Source: Magnetospirillum fulvum (GTDB lineage: Bacteria; Pseudomonadota; Alphaproteobacteria; Rhodospirillales; Magnetospirillaceae). From it: a DNA stretch of 64,000 bases. Below, one piece after another: positions 17,810 through 28,465 of the stretch. Under the pieces are notes generated by a model that did not search any database, had not been told where the DNA came from, and saw nothing but the letters and a program-made list of their open reading frames with translations. Each line of letters begins with the position of its first letter. Positions within the stretch are counted from its first letter, which is position 1. The position numbers were made by a program, and so were the translations under genes. The stretch covers positions 1 to 64,000 of the forward strand of contig NZ_FNWO01000011.1 of assembly GCF_900108475.1 (NCBI RefSeq), in the 5' to 3' direction.

Positions 17810-19207
17810 CTATCCTCGTTCCGGATCTGCCGTGGTCTCGATCAAATCGGGACGGCGACGGGCGAAGCGCTGGTCGAGACGGACCGCGCCGATCGCGACG
17901 GCGAACAAAGCCAGCCACACCACCCGGTTCTGATAGCGGTCGTGCGGATTGGAAATCGCACCGCAGACAATCGCATTGCCGATAATGGCCAGCGTCACGA
18001 TCACCGCCAGCCCGGTGGTCGAGCGGTCGCGCCGTCGCCACGCCACCACCAGCACCGCCAACAGCGCCAGTTCGGCGGCGTAATTGACCGGAACCTGGAA
18101 ATCGTTCTGGGCGGTGAAATCAAGCGCGGGCCGCCGCTGTTGGCGGGCGAAGCGGAATTCGCGGAACTCGTCGGGGAAGTGGCGCAACTGGGTTTTGACG
18201 AAGTGCCAGGTCATCGGCACCAGATCTTCGCCGCTATCGATCGATTGCAATTGCTCGACCGTGTTGTCAAAGGCGGCACTCAGCACTTTGAGCGGGAAGC
18301 GGCGAATCGCATCCTTGACGATGAACCCCGCCTCGTCATGCATCGCCTTCCAGCCGCCCATCTCGTCGAACGGACTGTCGCCCCACAGGAATTCGTCGGC
18401 GGTGCGGGGCAACTCGTCCTTGTGCTCGCACATCTTCAGCGGCGCGCCCTGGGGGCAGACCTCGTCGAGATAGGCCTGGGCGACGCCGTTCTGGACGAAC
18501 AGAGCCAGTTGCAGCACCTGACCCGACTCGCTGAAAAAGAACCGTCCGGTAACCAGTTGGTGCGTCACCGGAACCGCCAGGATGCCGCCGATAATCGACA
18601 GAGTGACGACGGTCAGGCGGGGACGCGGCATCCGCCGGATCAGCCGCGACAGCCCCGACATCGCCCACAGCACCATCAGCAACCCGGCCGCGACGGCGAC
18701 ATGCGACATGTGGACGCAGATCGCCAGCGCCGTCACCACCCCCAGCGCCCAGCGCCGCCAGCGCGGCAGCCCCTCGCCGAAGGCCAAAGCGGCAACCCCC
18801 AGGATCGAGACCCCGGCAAAGACGTCGGCCAGCAATTGCGAGGCGACCCAGGGCAGCCCGGTCAGCAGAGCCAGCAGCAGACCGATGGCGAGAAACACGA
18901 TGTGCCGCCAGCGCCCGACAAAGCCCATCACCGCTTCATGCAGAACCCAGGTGGTCAGCACCGCCTGGACCACCGGCATGATCCACAGCGAATCGAACAG
19001 CCGGGTTAGGGTGACCAACATGCTGTAGGTCATCGTCCGCCAGACGATCGGCTGAAAGCTGAACGCCATATCGACGTAATCTTCGCTGTCGAAATAGATC
19101 AGCGGATAGCCGTTCCACAAAGCGGGCGCGATCAGCAGCAGCACGACCAGCACGAAAGACAGGCAATGCCAGGCAAACGACCAGCCGGTGAGCGGGACTC
19201 GCGGCAT
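17810..19207 (-). CDS. Polytopic membrane protein of unknown function
   Basis: The 465-residue protein has about ten predicted membrane segments and one large periplasmic-type loop (about residues 225-360) that contains two cysteines (VCPQGAPLKMCEHKDE). The start YPLIYFDSEDYVDMAF resembles the first loop of GT-C-type glycosyltransferases, where acidic residues act in catalysis. I cannot confirm that assignment. It begins six bases after the cysS stop and ends at a bidirectional terminator, so it is the last gene of the long minus-strand run. Confidence 0.75.
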   Translation of the reverse strand: MPRVPLTGWSFAWHCLSFVLVVLLLIAPALWNGYPLIYFDSEDYVDMAFSFQPIVWRTMTYSMLVTLTRLFDSLWIMPVVQAVLTTWVLHEAVMGFVGRWRHIVFLAIGLLLALLTGLPWVASQLLADVFAGVSILGVAALAFGEGLPRWRRWALGVVTALAICVHMSHVAVAAGLLMVLWAMSGLSRLIRRMPRPRLTVVTLSIIGGILAVPVTHQLVTGRFFFSESGQVLQLALFVQNGVAQAYLDEVCPQGAPLKMCEHKDELPRTADEFLWGDSPFDEMGGWKAMHDEAGFIVKDAIRRFPLKVLSAAFDNTVEQLQSIDSGEDLVPMTWHFVKTQLRHFPDEFREFRFARQQRRPALDFTAQNDFQVPVNYAAELALLAVLVVAWRRRDRSTTGLAVIVTLAIIGNAIVCGAISNPHDRYQNRVVWLALFAVAIGAVRLDQRFARRRPDLIETTADPERG

Positions 19208-19213
19208 CGGAGG

Positions 19214-20596
19214 TTAGACCCCCCGCTTCCAGGTCGTCCCCGCCGCGCCGTCTTCCAGCACGATCCCGGCCAGGGCCAGCGCCTGGCGAATCCGGTCGGC
19301 CTCGGCGAAATCGCGGCCCTTGCGGGCGGCGGCACGGGCCTCGATCATCGCCTCGACCTCGGCATCATCGGGACCGCTGCCCTTGGCCGTCGCGGTCTTG
19401 AACCACGCCTCGGGATCATGGAACAGCAGACCGAGCAGACGGCCCGAGGCGAGCAGGCGCGCCTTACCCCGCGCCTTGTCGGCGGAGGTCGTGGCCTTGT
19501 TCAGGCTTCCGGCCAGATCGTGAAGATGGCTGATCGCCAGCGGAGTGTTGAGATCGTCTTCGAGCGCGGCGCGCACCTCGATCGGAGCCGGGGCGGAATC
19601 GTCTGCGGGGATGTCGGCGACGGCGCGCAACGCGGTATAGAGGCGGTCGAGCGTCGCCCGCGACTGCCGCAGCAAATCGGCGGTCCAATCGAGCGGCTGG
19701 TGGTAATGGGTGGTCAGCATCGCCAGCCGCACCGCCTCGCCCGGCGCCTGATCGAGCAGGTCGCGGACAGTGATGAAATTCCCCAGCGACTTCGACATCT
19801 TCTCGCCATTGACCATCAGCCAGCCATTGTGGAGCCAGTAGCGGGCAAACGGCTGACCGTTGGCGCAGACACTCTGCGCGATCTCGTTTTCATGGTGGGG
19901 GAAAACCAGATCCTGGCCGCCGCCATGGATATCGAAACTGGCCCCCAGATGTTCAAGGCTCATCGCCGAGCATTCGATGTGCCAGCCGGGACGGCCGCGT
20001 CCCCACGGGCTGTCCCAGCCGGGCAGATCGTCGGACGAGGGTTTCCACAGCACGAAATCGCCGGGGTCTTTCTTGTAGGGAGCGACCTCGACCCGGGCAC
20101 CGGCGATCATCTCGTCCTGCGAGCGCCGCGACAACGCGCCATAGGACGGCATCGAGCCGACGCTGAACAGGACATGACCCTCGGCTTCATAAGCGTGTCC
20201 GCGCTCGATCAGCCGGGCGATCATCGCCACCATCTGGGCGATGTGGGCGGTGGCGCGCGGCTCGACATCGGGGGGCAGGCAGTTCAGCGCCGCGATATCC
20301 TCGTGGAACAAGGCGGTGGTCCGGGCGGTGATCGCCGCGATCGGCTCGCCCGAATCCTTGGCGCGCTGGTTGATCTTGTCGTCAACGTCGGTGATGTTGC
20401 GGACATAGCGCACCGACGGGTAGGTCTGTTTCAGCAGCCGGTACAGCACGTCGAAAACGATCACCGGCCGGGCATTGCCGATATGGGCACGGTCATAGAC
20501 GGTCGGGCCGCAGACATACATCCCGACATGATCGGGAGCCAGCGGCTCGAACGGATCCTTGCGACGGGATAGGGTATTATAAAGGACGAGCGGCAC
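19214..20596 (-). CDS. cysS: Cysteinyl-tRNA synthetase
   Basis: CysS charges tRNA-Cys in the cytoplasm. The 460-residue class I synthetase has the zinc Cys in YVCGPTVYD, the HIGN signature (HIGNARP, near residue 38), the GWHIECSAM zinc ligands, HHENEIAQ and the KMSKS loop (KMSKSLGNF, near 265). Length is normal. It sits 36 bases after gltX and just before a membrane protein gene. Confidence 0.97.
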   Translation of the reverse strand: MPLVLYNTLSRRKDPFEPLAPDHVGMYVCGPTVYDRAHIGNARPVIVFDVLYRLLKQTYPSVRYVRNITDVDDKINQRAKDSGEPIAAITARTTALFHEDIAALNCLPPDVEPRATAHIAQMVAMIARLIERGHAYEAEGHVLFSVGSMPSYGALSRRSQDEMIAGARVEVAPYKKDPGDFVLWKPSSDDLPGWDSPWGRGRPGWHIECSAMSLEHLGASFDIHGGGQDLVFPHHENEIAQSVCANGQPFARYWLHNGWLMVNGEKMSKSLGNFITVRDLLDQAPGEAVRLAMLTTHYHQPLDWTADLLRQSRATLDRLYTALRAVADIPADDSAPAPIEVRAALEDDLNTPLAISHLHDLAGSLNKATTSADKARGKARLLASGRLLGLLFHDPEAWFKTATAKGSGPDDAEVEAMIEARAAARKGRDFAEADRIRQALALAGIVLEDGAAGTTWKRGV

Positions 20597-20632
20597 CGAT
20601 CGGTCTCCGGCAGACGATAATCAAAGGGAAGA

Positions 20633-21973
20633 TCAGGCCACGCGGCCTTCAAGCCGGGCCAACGCGCGGGCCCGCCCGATCAGAGGTAACAGAGTCTTCA
20701 GTTCCGGTCCATTCTCGCGCCCGGTCAGGGCCAGCCGCAACGGATGGAACAAAGCCTTGCCCTTGCGACCGGTCGCCTGCTTCACCGCCTCGGTCCAGAC
20801 CGACCAACTCGACTGATCCCACGGTTCGGGCGGCAGCAGCGCGGCGGCGGCGGCGGTGAAGTCGGCATCCTCGATCGTCGGGGCAAGCTCGGCCCGGCAG
20901 ATCGCCCACCACTCGGCCGCGTCGGCCATCCGGGTCAGATTGCCGCGCACCCCCAGCCAGAACGCCTCGTCCGCCTCGGCCAGACCGAGATCGGCCAGCG
21001 AGTCTTGCGCTTCGGCGAAGCTCATCTGGTGGACCAACTGGGAATCGAGCCGCTCCAGCAACGCGAGATCGAATTTCGGGCTGCCGCGCCCGAACTTGTC
21101 CCAACCGAATTCGGCGGCAAGACCGGCCAGATCGTGCTGGACCGCGACCGCGTCCGAGGTGCCAAGCCGGGCCAGCAGCGCGTTCAGCGCCATCGGCTCG
21201 ATCCCCCGCCCGCGCAGGTCGGCCAGCGAACCCGATCCCAGCCGCTTCGACAGACCGCCGCCCCCGGCATCGGTCAGCAGCGACAGATGGGCAAAGCCCG
21301 GCACCGGGCCACCCAGCGCCTCGAAAATCTGAATCTGGGCAACGGTGTTGGTGACGTGATCCTCGCCCCGCACGACATGGGTGATCCCAAACTCGATATC
21401 GTCAACAACGCTGGGCAGGGTGTAGAGGAAGCTGCCATCGGCACGGATCAGCACCGGATCGGACAAATGCTCGCCATGGCCGTGGCAGGGACCGCGCACC
21501 AGATCGTCCCAGCGCACTTCGGCATGATCGAGCTTGAAGCGCCAATGCGGGCGACGGCCCTCGGCCGCGCGGGCGGCGATCTCGGCGTCACTCAGCCGCA
21601 GGCTGGCGCGGTCATAGACCGGCGGCCGTCCCCGCGACAGCGCCAGCTTGCGCCGGATTTCCAGTTCCTCGGAGGTCTCCCAGCAGGGATACAGCCGCCC
21701 CGACTCTTTCAGCCGTTCCGCCGCCGCGTGATAGCGGTCGAGCCGCTCGGACTGGCGTTCCAGCCGGTCCCACGACAGGCCGAGCCAGAGCAGATCGGCC
21801 TCGATCGCCTCGGCGAATTCGGGACGCGAGCGTTCGGGGTCGGTGTCGTCAAGCCGCAGCACGAAGCTGCCGCCGCTCTTGCGGGCGAACAGCCAGTTGA
21901 TCAGGGCGACGCGGGCATTGCCGACATGAAGCAGCCCGGTCGGGCTGGGGGCGAAGCGGACGGTGACGCTCAT
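20633..21973 (-). CDS. gltX: Glutamyl-tRNA synthetase
   Basis: This class I synthetase of 446 residues charges tRNA-Glu (or tRNA-Gln in organisms using the transamidation route). [15 protein letters not shown] near the start is the HIGH-type signature. The usual KMSKS loop reads LSKRLGS, a shortened form seen in many alphaproteobacterial GltX proteins. Start was set at the ATG that overlaps the nadE stop (ATGA at 21970-21973). Alphaproteobacteria often carry two gltX genes; only one is in this window. Confidence 0.93.
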   Translation of the reverse strand: MSVTVRFAPSPTGLLHVGNARVALINWLFARKSGGSFVLRLDDTDPERSRPEFAEAIEADLLWLGLSWDRLERQSERLDRYHAAAERLKESGRLYPCWETSEELEIRRKLALSRGRPPVYDRASLRLSDAEIAARAAEGRRPHWRFKLDHAEVRWDDLVRGPCHGHGEHLSDPVLIRADGSFLYTLPSVVDDIEFGITHVVRGEDHVTNTVAQIQIFEALGGPVPGFAHLSLLTDAGGGGLSKRLGSGSLADLRGRGIEPMALNALLARLGTSDAVAVQHDLAGLAAEFGWDKFGRGSPKFDLALLERLDSQLVHQMSFAEAQDSLADLGLAEADEAFWLGVRGNLTRMADAAEWWAICRAELAPTIEDADFTAAAAALLPPEPWDQSSWSVWTEAVKQATGRKGKALFHPLRLALTGRENGPELKTLLPLIGRARALARLEGRVA

Positions 21974-23622
21974 CGCGGGGTAAAGGCGTTGGTGATCGGG
22001 TAACGCCGCTCCTTGCCGAACGAACGCGCGGTGATCTTGACGCCGGGCGGGGCCTGACGCCGCTTGTATTCGGCGCGGTCGAGCATCCGCCACACCCGGC
22101 GGACAACGTCCTCGTCATAGCCTTTGCCGCAGGTTTCGGCCACGCTCATCTCTCCTTCGATCAGACAATGCAGGATGCCGTCGAGCACCTCATAGGGCGG
22201 CAGGCTGTCCTGGTCGGTCTGGTTGGGCCGCAATTCGGCGGTCGGCGGCTTGGTCAGCACCCGCTCGGGCATCACCCGGCCCTCCGGCCCCAGCACGCCT
22301 TGCGGCCGATGGTGGTTGCGCCAGTCCGACACCGCGAACACGGTGGTTTTATAGACATCCTTCAGCACGGCATAGCCGCCGCACATGTCGCCATACAACG
22401 TCGCATAGCCGCAGGACATTTCGCTCTTGTTACCGGTCGACAACACCATCGGCCCGAACTTGTTCGACAGCGCCATCAGGGTCAGGCCCCGGGCGCGCGA
22501 CTGCAAATTCTCTTCGGTGGTGTCGGGCGCGGCATCGCCGAACAGCGGGGCCAGCATTCCGGTGAACGCCTCCATCGCCGGGCGGATATCGACGGTGTCG
22601 AGCCGTGTCCCCAGCAAGGCGGCAACCTGCGCCGCGTCTTCCAGACTGTCAACCGAGGTGTAGGGCGACGGCATCATCACGCAGTGGACCCGGTCCGCCC
22701 CCAGCGCATCGACCGCGACCGCCGCCGCCAGCGCGCTGTCGATTCCGCCCGACAGACCCAGCACGATTCCGGGAAAGCGGTTCTTGGTCACGTAATCGCG
22801 CAGGCCGACCACCATCGCCAGATACAGACTCTCCAGCCGCCCGCACGGTGCGGCCAGCGGACCGGAGCAGTCCCACCCCTCGGCTCCTCGCCGCCATTCG
22901 GTCAGGGCGATCTCGGCCCGCCATGGGGGCAGAGAGGCGGCCAGACCGCCATCGCCGCCGACGACGAAGCTGCCGCCGTCGAACACCAGTTCGTCCTGGC
23001 CGCCGACCTGATTGACATAGATCAGCGGCAGGCCGGTGGCGGCAACCCGGGCCGCCGCGTGGTCCAGCCGCATCCCCGGCTTGTCGTCCTCGAAGGGCGA
23101 TCCGTTCGGCACCACCAGAATCTCGGCTCCGTCGCGGGCCAGGGCGTCGGCGACATCGGCGTACCACATGTCCTCGCAGACCAGCACGCCCAGCCGCACC
23201 CCGCGAAACACGATCGGACGGGGCAGCGGGCCGGGCACGAACAGCCGCGCCTCATCGAACACGCCGTAATTGGGCAGGTGGCGCTTTAACCGAACGTCGG
23301 CGACAGCGCCGTCATCGAGCAGCAGGGCGGCATTGTGGACTTGGCCTGCCTCGCGCCAGGGGGCGCCGATCAGGATCGCCGGACCGGACGCGGTGTCGGC
23401 GGCAAGCTCGTCCACCCCCGCCCGGCACGCATCGAGAAACGCGCCCTTTTGCACCAGATCCTCGGGAGGATAGCCGCAGACGCACAATTCGCCGAACACC
23501 ACCAGATCAGCGCCTTGCGCGGCGGCGCGGCTCCGGGCGGCGCGGATCAGGGCGACATTGCCGGCGATGTCGCCGACGATGGGGTTGATCTGGGCAAGCG
23601 CGATACGAAGAGACTCGGTCAT
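21970..23622 (-). CDS. nadE: Glutamine-dependent NAD+ synthetase
   Basis: NadE makes NAD+ from deamido-NAD+ using ammonia released from glutamine. The 550-residue protein joins an N-terminal nitrilase-type glutaminase domain (about 1-270) to a synthetase domain with the P-loop [11 protein letters not shown] near residue 293. In the first, Glu lies in [14 protein letters not shown], Lys in [14 protein letters not shown] and the nucleophile Cys in LVCEDMW. The C-terminal end ([13 protein letters not shown]) is typical. Translation of gltX is coupled through a four-base overlap. Confidence 0.96.
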   Translation of the reverse strand: MTESLRIALAQINPIVGDIAGNVALIRAARSRAAAQGADLVVFGELCVCGYPPEDLVQKGAFLDACRAGVDELAADTASGPAILIGAPWREAGQVHNAALLLDDGAVADVRLKRHLPNYGVFDEARLFVPGPLPRPIVFRGVRLGVLVCEDMWYADVADALARDGAEILVVPNGSPFEDDKPGMRLDHAAARVAATGLPLIYVNQVGGQDELVFDGGSFVVGGDGGLAASLPPWRAEIALTEWRRGAEGWDCSGPLAAPCGRLESLYLAMVVGLRDYVTKNRFPGIVLGLSGGIDSALAAAVAVDALGADRVHCVMMPSPYTSVDSLEDAAQVAALLGTRLDTVDIRPAMEAFTGMLAPLFGDAAPDTTEENLQSRARGLTLMALSNKFGPMVLSTGNKSEMSCGYATLYGDMCGGYAVLKDVYKTTVFAVSDWRNHHRPQGVLGPEGRVMPERVLTKPPTAELRPNQTDQDSLPPYEVLDGILHCLIEGEMSVAETCGKGYDEDVVRRVWRMLDRAEYKRRQAPPGVKITARSFGKERRYPITNAFTPR

Positions 23623-23729
23623 GACAGGACAGGCCGGATAGCTGGATCAGGCTCGCAGACTATGGACGGCGGCCAAGCCTGTCAACGAAGGGGGGAACCC
23701 CGCCACGGATTACCCCCGATGAAATTCCC

Positions 23730-25388
23730 CTACCCTCGCGCCCCGCCCAGCAAACCGCGCGCGATCACCTGGGCCTGGATTTCCGCCGCACCCTCGAAAA
23801 TATTGAGGATGCGAGCATCGCACAGCAGGCGGCTGACCGGATATTCCTCGGCATAGCCGTTGCCGCCATGGACCTGAAGGGCATTGTCGGCATTGGCCCA
23901 GGCAACGCGGGCGGCCAGCAACTTGGCCATCCCCGCCTCGATATCGCAGCGGTGGCCCTCGTCTTTTTCCCGCGCCGAGAAATAGGTCATCTGGCGGGCG
24001 ATCATCGTTTCGACCGCCATCCAGGCGATCTTGCCGCCGACGCGGGGGAAATCATAGATCGGCTTGCCGAACTGGACCCGCTCGGTGGCATAGCGGAGCG
24101 CCGTTTCCATCGCCGCCTGGGCGACGCCGACGGCGCGGGCCGCCGTCTGGATGCGGGCGGATTCGAAGGTCTCCATCAATTGTTTGAAGCCCTGGCCCTC
24201 GACACCCCCCAGCAGGTTGGCCGCCGGAACGGTAAAGCCGTCGAAGCCCAGTTCGTATTCCTTCATGCCGCGATAGCCCAGCACCTTGATCTCGCCGCCG
24301 CTCATGCCGGGGGCCGGGAATGGGGTGTCCTCGGTCCCGCGCGGCTTGGGGGCCAGCAGCATCGACAGACCACGATAATCGGTCGTGGCCGGATCGGTGC
24401 GAACCAGCAAGGTCATCAGGTCGGAGCGGGCGGCGTGGGTGATCCAGGTCTTCGCCCCGGTGACGGTATAGACCTCGCCACTCCGCACCGCCCGGGTCCG
24501 CAACGAGCCCAGGTCCGAGCCGGTGTTGGGTTCGGTAAAGACGGCGGTGGGCAGAATCTCGCCCGACGCGATCCGGGGCAGCCATTCCGCCTTCTGCTCG
24601 GGCGTACCGCCGAGGCGGATCAGTTCGCCCGCGATTTCCGAGCGGGTGCCGAGCGAGCCGACGCCGATATAGCCGCGCGACAATTCCTCGGTCACCACGC
24701 ACATCGCGGTCTTGCCCAGCCCCAGCCCGCCATATTCCTCGGGCAGGGTCAGGCCGAACACCCCCATCTCGGCGACCTGATCGACCACTTCGATCGGAAT
24801 CAACTGGTCTTTCAGGTGCCACTCATGGGCGAAGGGGGCGACCACCTCGTCGGCGAAGCGGCGGAACTGGTCGCGAATCAGGGTCAGGGTCTCGTCGCCC
24901 AGCCCGGCCTCGCCATAGCTATGGCCGTCGCGGAGCAGCGCCGCGATCTGGCCGCGCACGGCGGCGGTACAGCCGAGGCGGCGCAGCACCTGCACCGCCG
25001 GTTCGGCGAGACGATGCAGATCGACCGGCTCCAGTCCGAGATCGGCGGGACGGATAATCTCGCCCTGGCTCATCGGGATGCCGCCATGAATCTGCGACAG
25101 ATACTCGCCGAACGCGGCCTGGAGCATCAGCGCCTCAAGCTCGCCCAGCTTGGCGTCGGCCTCCAGCCGCTTGGCCCAGCCCAGCATCTGCTCCAGCGCG
25201 GTGACGGTCGTCGCCAGCCAGGCATAGCCGTGGGCGGCGGTCTGGTGGGTTTCCAGTAGCGACGCCGCGACCCGGCCGTCGCGCACCACCAGGGCCGACA
25301 CCCGCACCTTGGCAGCGGCGCGCAGTCTGTCGGCGGCAACCAGCGCCGTCTCGCACAGGCCGATCAGATCGGGAAGCTGGGTGGTCAT
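23730..25388 (-). CDS. mcd: (2S)-methylsuccinyl-CoA dehydrogenase
   Basis: This flavin enzyme oxidises methylsuccinyl-CoA to mesaconyl-CoA in the ethylmalonyl-CoA pathway, which replaces the glyoxylate cycle for C2 assimilation. The 552-residue length, with an N-terminal helical extension of about 150 residues before the acyl-CoA dehydrogenase core, separates it from ordinary ACADs. Core blocks include TEELSRGYIGVGSLGTRSEI, TGAKTWITHAARSDL and a C-terminal VHGGNGYAEEYPVSRLL. The Shine-Dalgarno sequence (AAGGA) lies inside the last codons of the upstream ATPase gene, five bases away. ccr and ecm nearby support the pathway role. Confidence 0.92.
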   Translation of the reverse strand: MTTQLPDLIGLCETALVAADRLRAAAKVRVSALVVRDGRVAASLLETHQTAAHGYAWLATTVTALEQMLGWAKRLEADAKLGELEALMLQAAFGEYLSQIHGGIPMSQGEIIRPADLGLEPVDLHRLAEPAVQVLRRLGCTAAVRGQIAALLRDGHSYGEAGLGDETLTLIRDQFRRFADEVVAPFAHEWHLKDQLIPIEVVDQVAEMGVFGLTLPEEYGGLGLGKTAMCVVTEELSRGYIGVGSLGTRSEIAGELIRLGGTPEQKAEWLPRIASGEILPTAVFTEPNTGSDLGSLRTRAVRSGEVYTVTGAKTWITHAARSDLMTLLVRTDPATTDYRGLSMLLAPKPRGTEDTPFPAPGMSGGEIKVLGYRGMKEYELGFDGFTVPAANLLGGVEGQGFKQLMETFESARIQTAARAVGVAQAAMETALRYATERVQFGKPIYDFPRVGGKIAWMAVETMIARQMTYFSAREKDEGHRCDIEAGMAKLLAARVAWANADNALQVHGGNGYAEEYPVSRLLCDARILNIFEGAAEIQAQVIARGLLGGARG

Positions 25389-25393
25389 CGCTA

Positions 25394-26887
25394 TTATTCC
25401 TTCGCTGGAAACAGGAAATGACGAAAATCAACGAGATCGCGGCAGACATAGCCTGCGGCGGACAGCGTGCGGCGCTGTTCCTCCGGAAAGACCGGTGCGT
25501 ACAGGGCTTTCTGGGGGATTAATGTCTGAACCTTGCCCCCACCGGGGGTCTTCATGAAGCGGTCGATATGGCCATCGAATTCGACCCGTTCTTGGACCGT
25601 GTGTTTGGCGGCGGATCGCTTACAAGACCCGAAGCGGACGAGTCCGTTGATAAGCTCATCCACCGCAATCAGATCGATTTCGGTATCGGCGCTGTCCCAA
25701 TAGCCTTGGATCATCTCGCTGAGCACGAAATCATCCACCCCCTTGCGCGAGCATTCGACCGTCAGGCCGCGAACCATCCGCTCGAAGGCTACCCCTTCGA
25801 TTTTCGCCAGATCGGCATCGGCGGCCGCCAAAGGACGCTCCAGCGGCATGATCCGGGCGGCATCGACGTTCCGCTTCAGCGCCCCCAACCATGCAGTCAG
25901 GAAATTGTCGGTCAAGGCATAGCGGGTCTTACGCGACGTCTTCGCGGCAAAAATCGGACGTTGGCATTCGACCATCCGATATTTGTCGATCAGGATTTTG
26001 AGATATCCGCCCAGTTGAGTGCCGGTCTCGGCTCCGGCGCGGCTGAATTCATCCATCAGCGTCCCATGCGAACAGGGGCCGAAACGGGCAAGAAGCTTCA
26101 GGACGGTGTCGTACCGACCGCGAAACTCACGCAGGAACCAATTATCCGCTTCGTCGCGCAGGGGACTGCTGCCCTCGAAGAACAAACGCCGCAGCGTGTC
26201 GGACCGATAGGTCGGAGAGGGGACCAGCACGCCCTGATCGAACGCATCTCGGTAGAATTTCGGCACGCCTTCGAACAATGTCCACAGAAACAATTGCTGC
26301 CCCGGATCGACGATGCCATGCGCATCGAACATCTGGAACAAGGTGGCGAAATCCCAATGATCGATTTCGATCCGGTCGGTAATCCGGTTGAACAAGGGCG
26401 CGGTACGGTCTTCGAGAATCGCTGACATTTCGGTGTGAATCGACCCGAGAACGATCAGCCCGCCTTTGTCGGTGTCACGCAGACGATCGACCCGATCCTG
26501 CAACAGGGACTGGAACGGTGACAGAACCTTGCGGTGGAAGTACTGGAACTCGTCGAGAATAAGGATGAACCCCGAGGCGTTCAGAGCCGCGATCGCATTG
26601 GCCATGTCGGCGAAAGTGCGAAATTTCTGCCCACCCTCCGGTGGCATCCCCTGACTTTCCAACGCATCCTGAAACGCCTGAACAACCCCCCGTTCGTCGC
26701 TGTCGGGAATCTGGACATACAGAAACCGACGCTCTCCCGCCGCCTGCAAGGCTTCGCGGATCAGGGAGGTCTTGCCGATCCGCCGCCGCCCCGAGACGGC
26801 GCAGAAGAACCATCGGCCCCGATCAAGGATCGCCCGGATGTCGGCGATTTCACGGTCGCGACCGTAAAAGCCCCAGTTGTTCTGCAT
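25394..26887 (-). CDS. AAA ATPase with C-terminal DUF234/PD-(D/E)XK-like domain
   Basis: The 497-residue protein resembles the archaeal-ATPase/DUF234 family of STAND-like P-loop proteins. Walker A is GRRRIGKTSL (about 33-42) and Walker B is FILILDEFQYF. A winged-helix region (about 260-330) follows. The C-terminal part has a D-x-EIDLIAVDE strand followed by CKRS, a pattern consistent with a PD-(D/E)XK nuclease-like fold. Function is unknown; relatives are often suspected of defence or mobile-element roles. It interrupts ccr and mcd, and its codon and base composition are less GC-rich than the flanking genes, suggesting transfer. A perfect palindrome lies just upstream of its start. Confidence 0.85.
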   Translation of the reverse strand: MQNNWGFYGRDREIADIRAILDRGRWFFCAVSGRRRIGKTSLIREALQAAGERRFLYVQIPDSDERGVVQAFQDALESQGMPPEGGQKFRTFADMANAIAALNASGFILILDEFQYFHRKVLSPFQSLLQDRVDRLRDTDKGGLIVLGSIHTEMSAILEDRTAPLFNRITDRIEIDHWDFATLFQMFDAHGIVDPGQQLFLWTLFEGVPKFYRDAFDQGVLVPSPTYRSDTLRRLFFEGSSPLRDEADNWFLREFRGRYDTVLKLLARFGPCSHGTLMDEFSRAGAETGTQLGGYLKILIDKYRMVECQRPIFAAKTSRKTRYALTDNFLTAWLGALKRNVDAARIMPLERPLAAADADLAKIEGVAFERMVRGLTVECSRKGVDDFVLSEMIQGYWDSADTEIDLIAVDELINGLVRFGSCKRSAAKHTVQERVEFDGHIDRFMKTPGGGKVQTLIPQKALYAPVFPEEQRRTLSAAGYVCRDLVDFRHFLFPAKE

Positions 26888-26907
26888 ACTTACACCGAGA
26901 AACAGAA

Positions 26908-26929
26908 TAGCGTAAAAATTATTACGCTA
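26908..26929. promoter_or_regulatory. Palindromic operator-like site upstream of the AAA ATPase
   Basis: TAGCGTAA and TTACGCTA form a perfect 8-bp inverted repeat around a six-base AT spacer, 21 bases upstream of the ATPase ATG. The position fits an operator over the promoter. The site is much richer in A and T than its surroundings. Confidence 0.5.
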
Positions 26930-26933
26930 ACCA

Positions 26934-26970
26934 AATCCCGTCGGCAAGGAGGCTCGCTGCCGACGGGATT
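26934..26970 (-). terminator. 13-bp hairpin downstream of ccr
   Basis: A perfect 13-bp stem (26934-26946 with 26958-26970) and 11-base loop lies 18 bases past the ccr stop codon. On the minus strand only three T residues follow, so termination may be partial. Read-through into the ATPase and mcd genes is possible. Confidence 0.6.
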
Positions 26971-26988
26971 GATGATCGCGGACACGGC

Positions 26989-28275
26989 TCAGCCGTCGAT
27001 GCAATCCTCGATGGTCAGGCGGCCGGGCTGATAGGCCTGCACCAGCACCGCCATGTTGCCGGGCTTGTGTTCGTTTCTCAGCATCCGCATGTGGGCAAGC
27101 GGGATATCCTCCCAGGAATAGACCTCGGACATGCAGGGGTCGATCCGCCGCTCGATCACCAATTGGTTGGCCTGGGCCGCCTGGAGCAGATTGGCGAAGT
27201 GGCTGCCCTGAATCCGCTTTTGCCGCATCCAGACGAAGCGGGCATCGAAGGTGAGGTTAAAGCCGGTGGTTCCGGCGCAGAACACCACCATACCGCCGCG
27301 CTTGACGACGTTGCACGAGACCGGGAAGGTCGATTCGCCCGGATGTTCGAACACGAAATCGACGTCGTTGCCCTTGCCGGTGATGTCCCAGATCGCCTTG
27401 CCGAACTCGCGGACCTTTTTCATGTAATCCGAGAACAGCTTGGGGTCGCCATCGACGTCGGGCAACTGGCCCCAGCAATCGAAATCCTTGCGGTTGATAA
27501 CGCCCTTGGCTCCCAGGCTGAGGACGAAATCGCGCTTGTCGTCCTCGGACACGACGCCGATCGCGTTGGCGCCCGACACCGCGATCAACTGAACCGCCAT
27601 CGAGCCCAGCCCCCCGGCGGCTCCCCACACCAGGACATTGTGACCGGGGCGTAGGACGTGGGGGCGATGGCCAAACAGCATTCGGTAGGCGGTCGCCAGC
27701 GTCAGGGTATAGCAGGCGCTGGCTTCCCAGGTCAGATGGCGCGGACGCGGCATCAATTGCTGGGCCTGGACGCGGGCGAACTGGGCGAACGAGCCGTCCG
27801 GGGTTTCATAGCCCCAGATGCGCTGGCTGGGCGAGTTCATCGGGTCGCCGCCATTGCATTCCTCGTCGTCGCCGTCGGTCTGGTTGCAGTGAACCACCAC
27901 CTCGTCGCCGACCTTCCAGCGCTTGACCTTCGAGCCGACCGCCCACACCACGCCCGAGGCATCGGAGCCTGCGATGTGATACTCGGCCTTGTGGTAATCG
28001 AACGGCGAGATCGGCTTGCCCAGGCAGGCCCACACCCCGTTGTAATTGACCCCGGCCGCCATCACCATGATCAGCACGTCATGCGAATCGATCACCGGAG
28101 TCTCGACAACTTCGACCTGCATCGCGGTGTCGGGTTTGCCGTGCCGCTCGCGCCGGATCGCCCAGGCGTACATCTGCCGGGGCACATGTCCAAGCGGAGG
28201 GATCTCGCCTAATTCATAAAGATCCTTCACCACTTGTCCGGGACGAATCTCGGTCGACTGTGCCGGTTCGGTCAT
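26989..28275 (-). CDS. ccr: Crotonyl-CoA carboxylase/reductase
   Basis: Ccr is the key enzyme of the ethylmalonyl-CoA pathway: it carboxylates crotonyl-CoA reductively with NADPH to ethylmalonyl-CoA. The 428-residue MDR-family protein starts with the Ccr-specific region (KDLYELGEIPPLGHVP, WAIRRERHGKPD). It has the catalytic-domain block AGSDASGVVWAVG, the insert HCNQTDGDDEECNGGDPM and the NADPH motif WGAAGGLGSMAVQL. These distinguish it from plain enoyl reductases. ecm is transcribed divergently from a shared 190-base region. Confidence 0.97.
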   Translation of the reverse strand: MTEPAQSTEIRPGQVVKDLYELGEIPPLGHVPRQMYAWAIRRERHGKPDTAMQVEVVETPVIDSHDVLIMVMAAGVNYNGVWACLGKPISPFDYHKAEYHIAGSDASGVVWAVGSKVKRWKVGDEVVVHCNQTDGDDEECNGGDPMNSPSQRIWGYETPDGSFAQFARVQAQQLMPRPRHLTWEASACYTLTLATAYRMLFGHRPHVLRPGHNVLVWGAAGGLGSMAVQLIAVSGANAIGVVSEDDKRDFVLSLGAKGVINRKDFDCWGQLPDVDGDPKLFSDYMKKVREFGKAIWDITGKGNDVDFVFEHPGESTFPVSCNVVKRGGMVVFCAGTTGFNLTFDARFVWMRQKRIQGSHFANLLQAAQANQLVIERRIDPCMSEVYSWEDIPLAHMRMLRNEHKPGNMAVLVQAYQPGRLTIEDCIDG

Positions 28276-28383
28276 GCGCGATCTCCTTCAAGTGCCTAGC
28301 CTGTCGGCGATGCGCCCGTGCCTTGCGCCCGCCCGGTAAAGTTATCGTTTTGCCGCTTTCTTCGCAATGCACAAAATGATAGT

Positions 28384-28415
28384 TTGTTTCGCGAATACAT
28401 TTCGTTAAGAAACAA
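28384..28415. promoter_or_regulatory. Inverted repeat in the ccr-ecm divergent promoter region
   Basis: TTGTTTC (28384-28390) and GAAACAA (28409-28415) form a 7-bp inverted repeat across 18 bases in an AT-rich stretch between ccr and ecm. It could be a joint operator for both pathway genes. Evidence is limited to position and symmetry. Confidence 0.3.
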
Positions 28416-28465
28416 TTAGTCGCCCCGCCGGCGGCTTCCCCGCCCCGAAACAATCGAGCGCGCCG

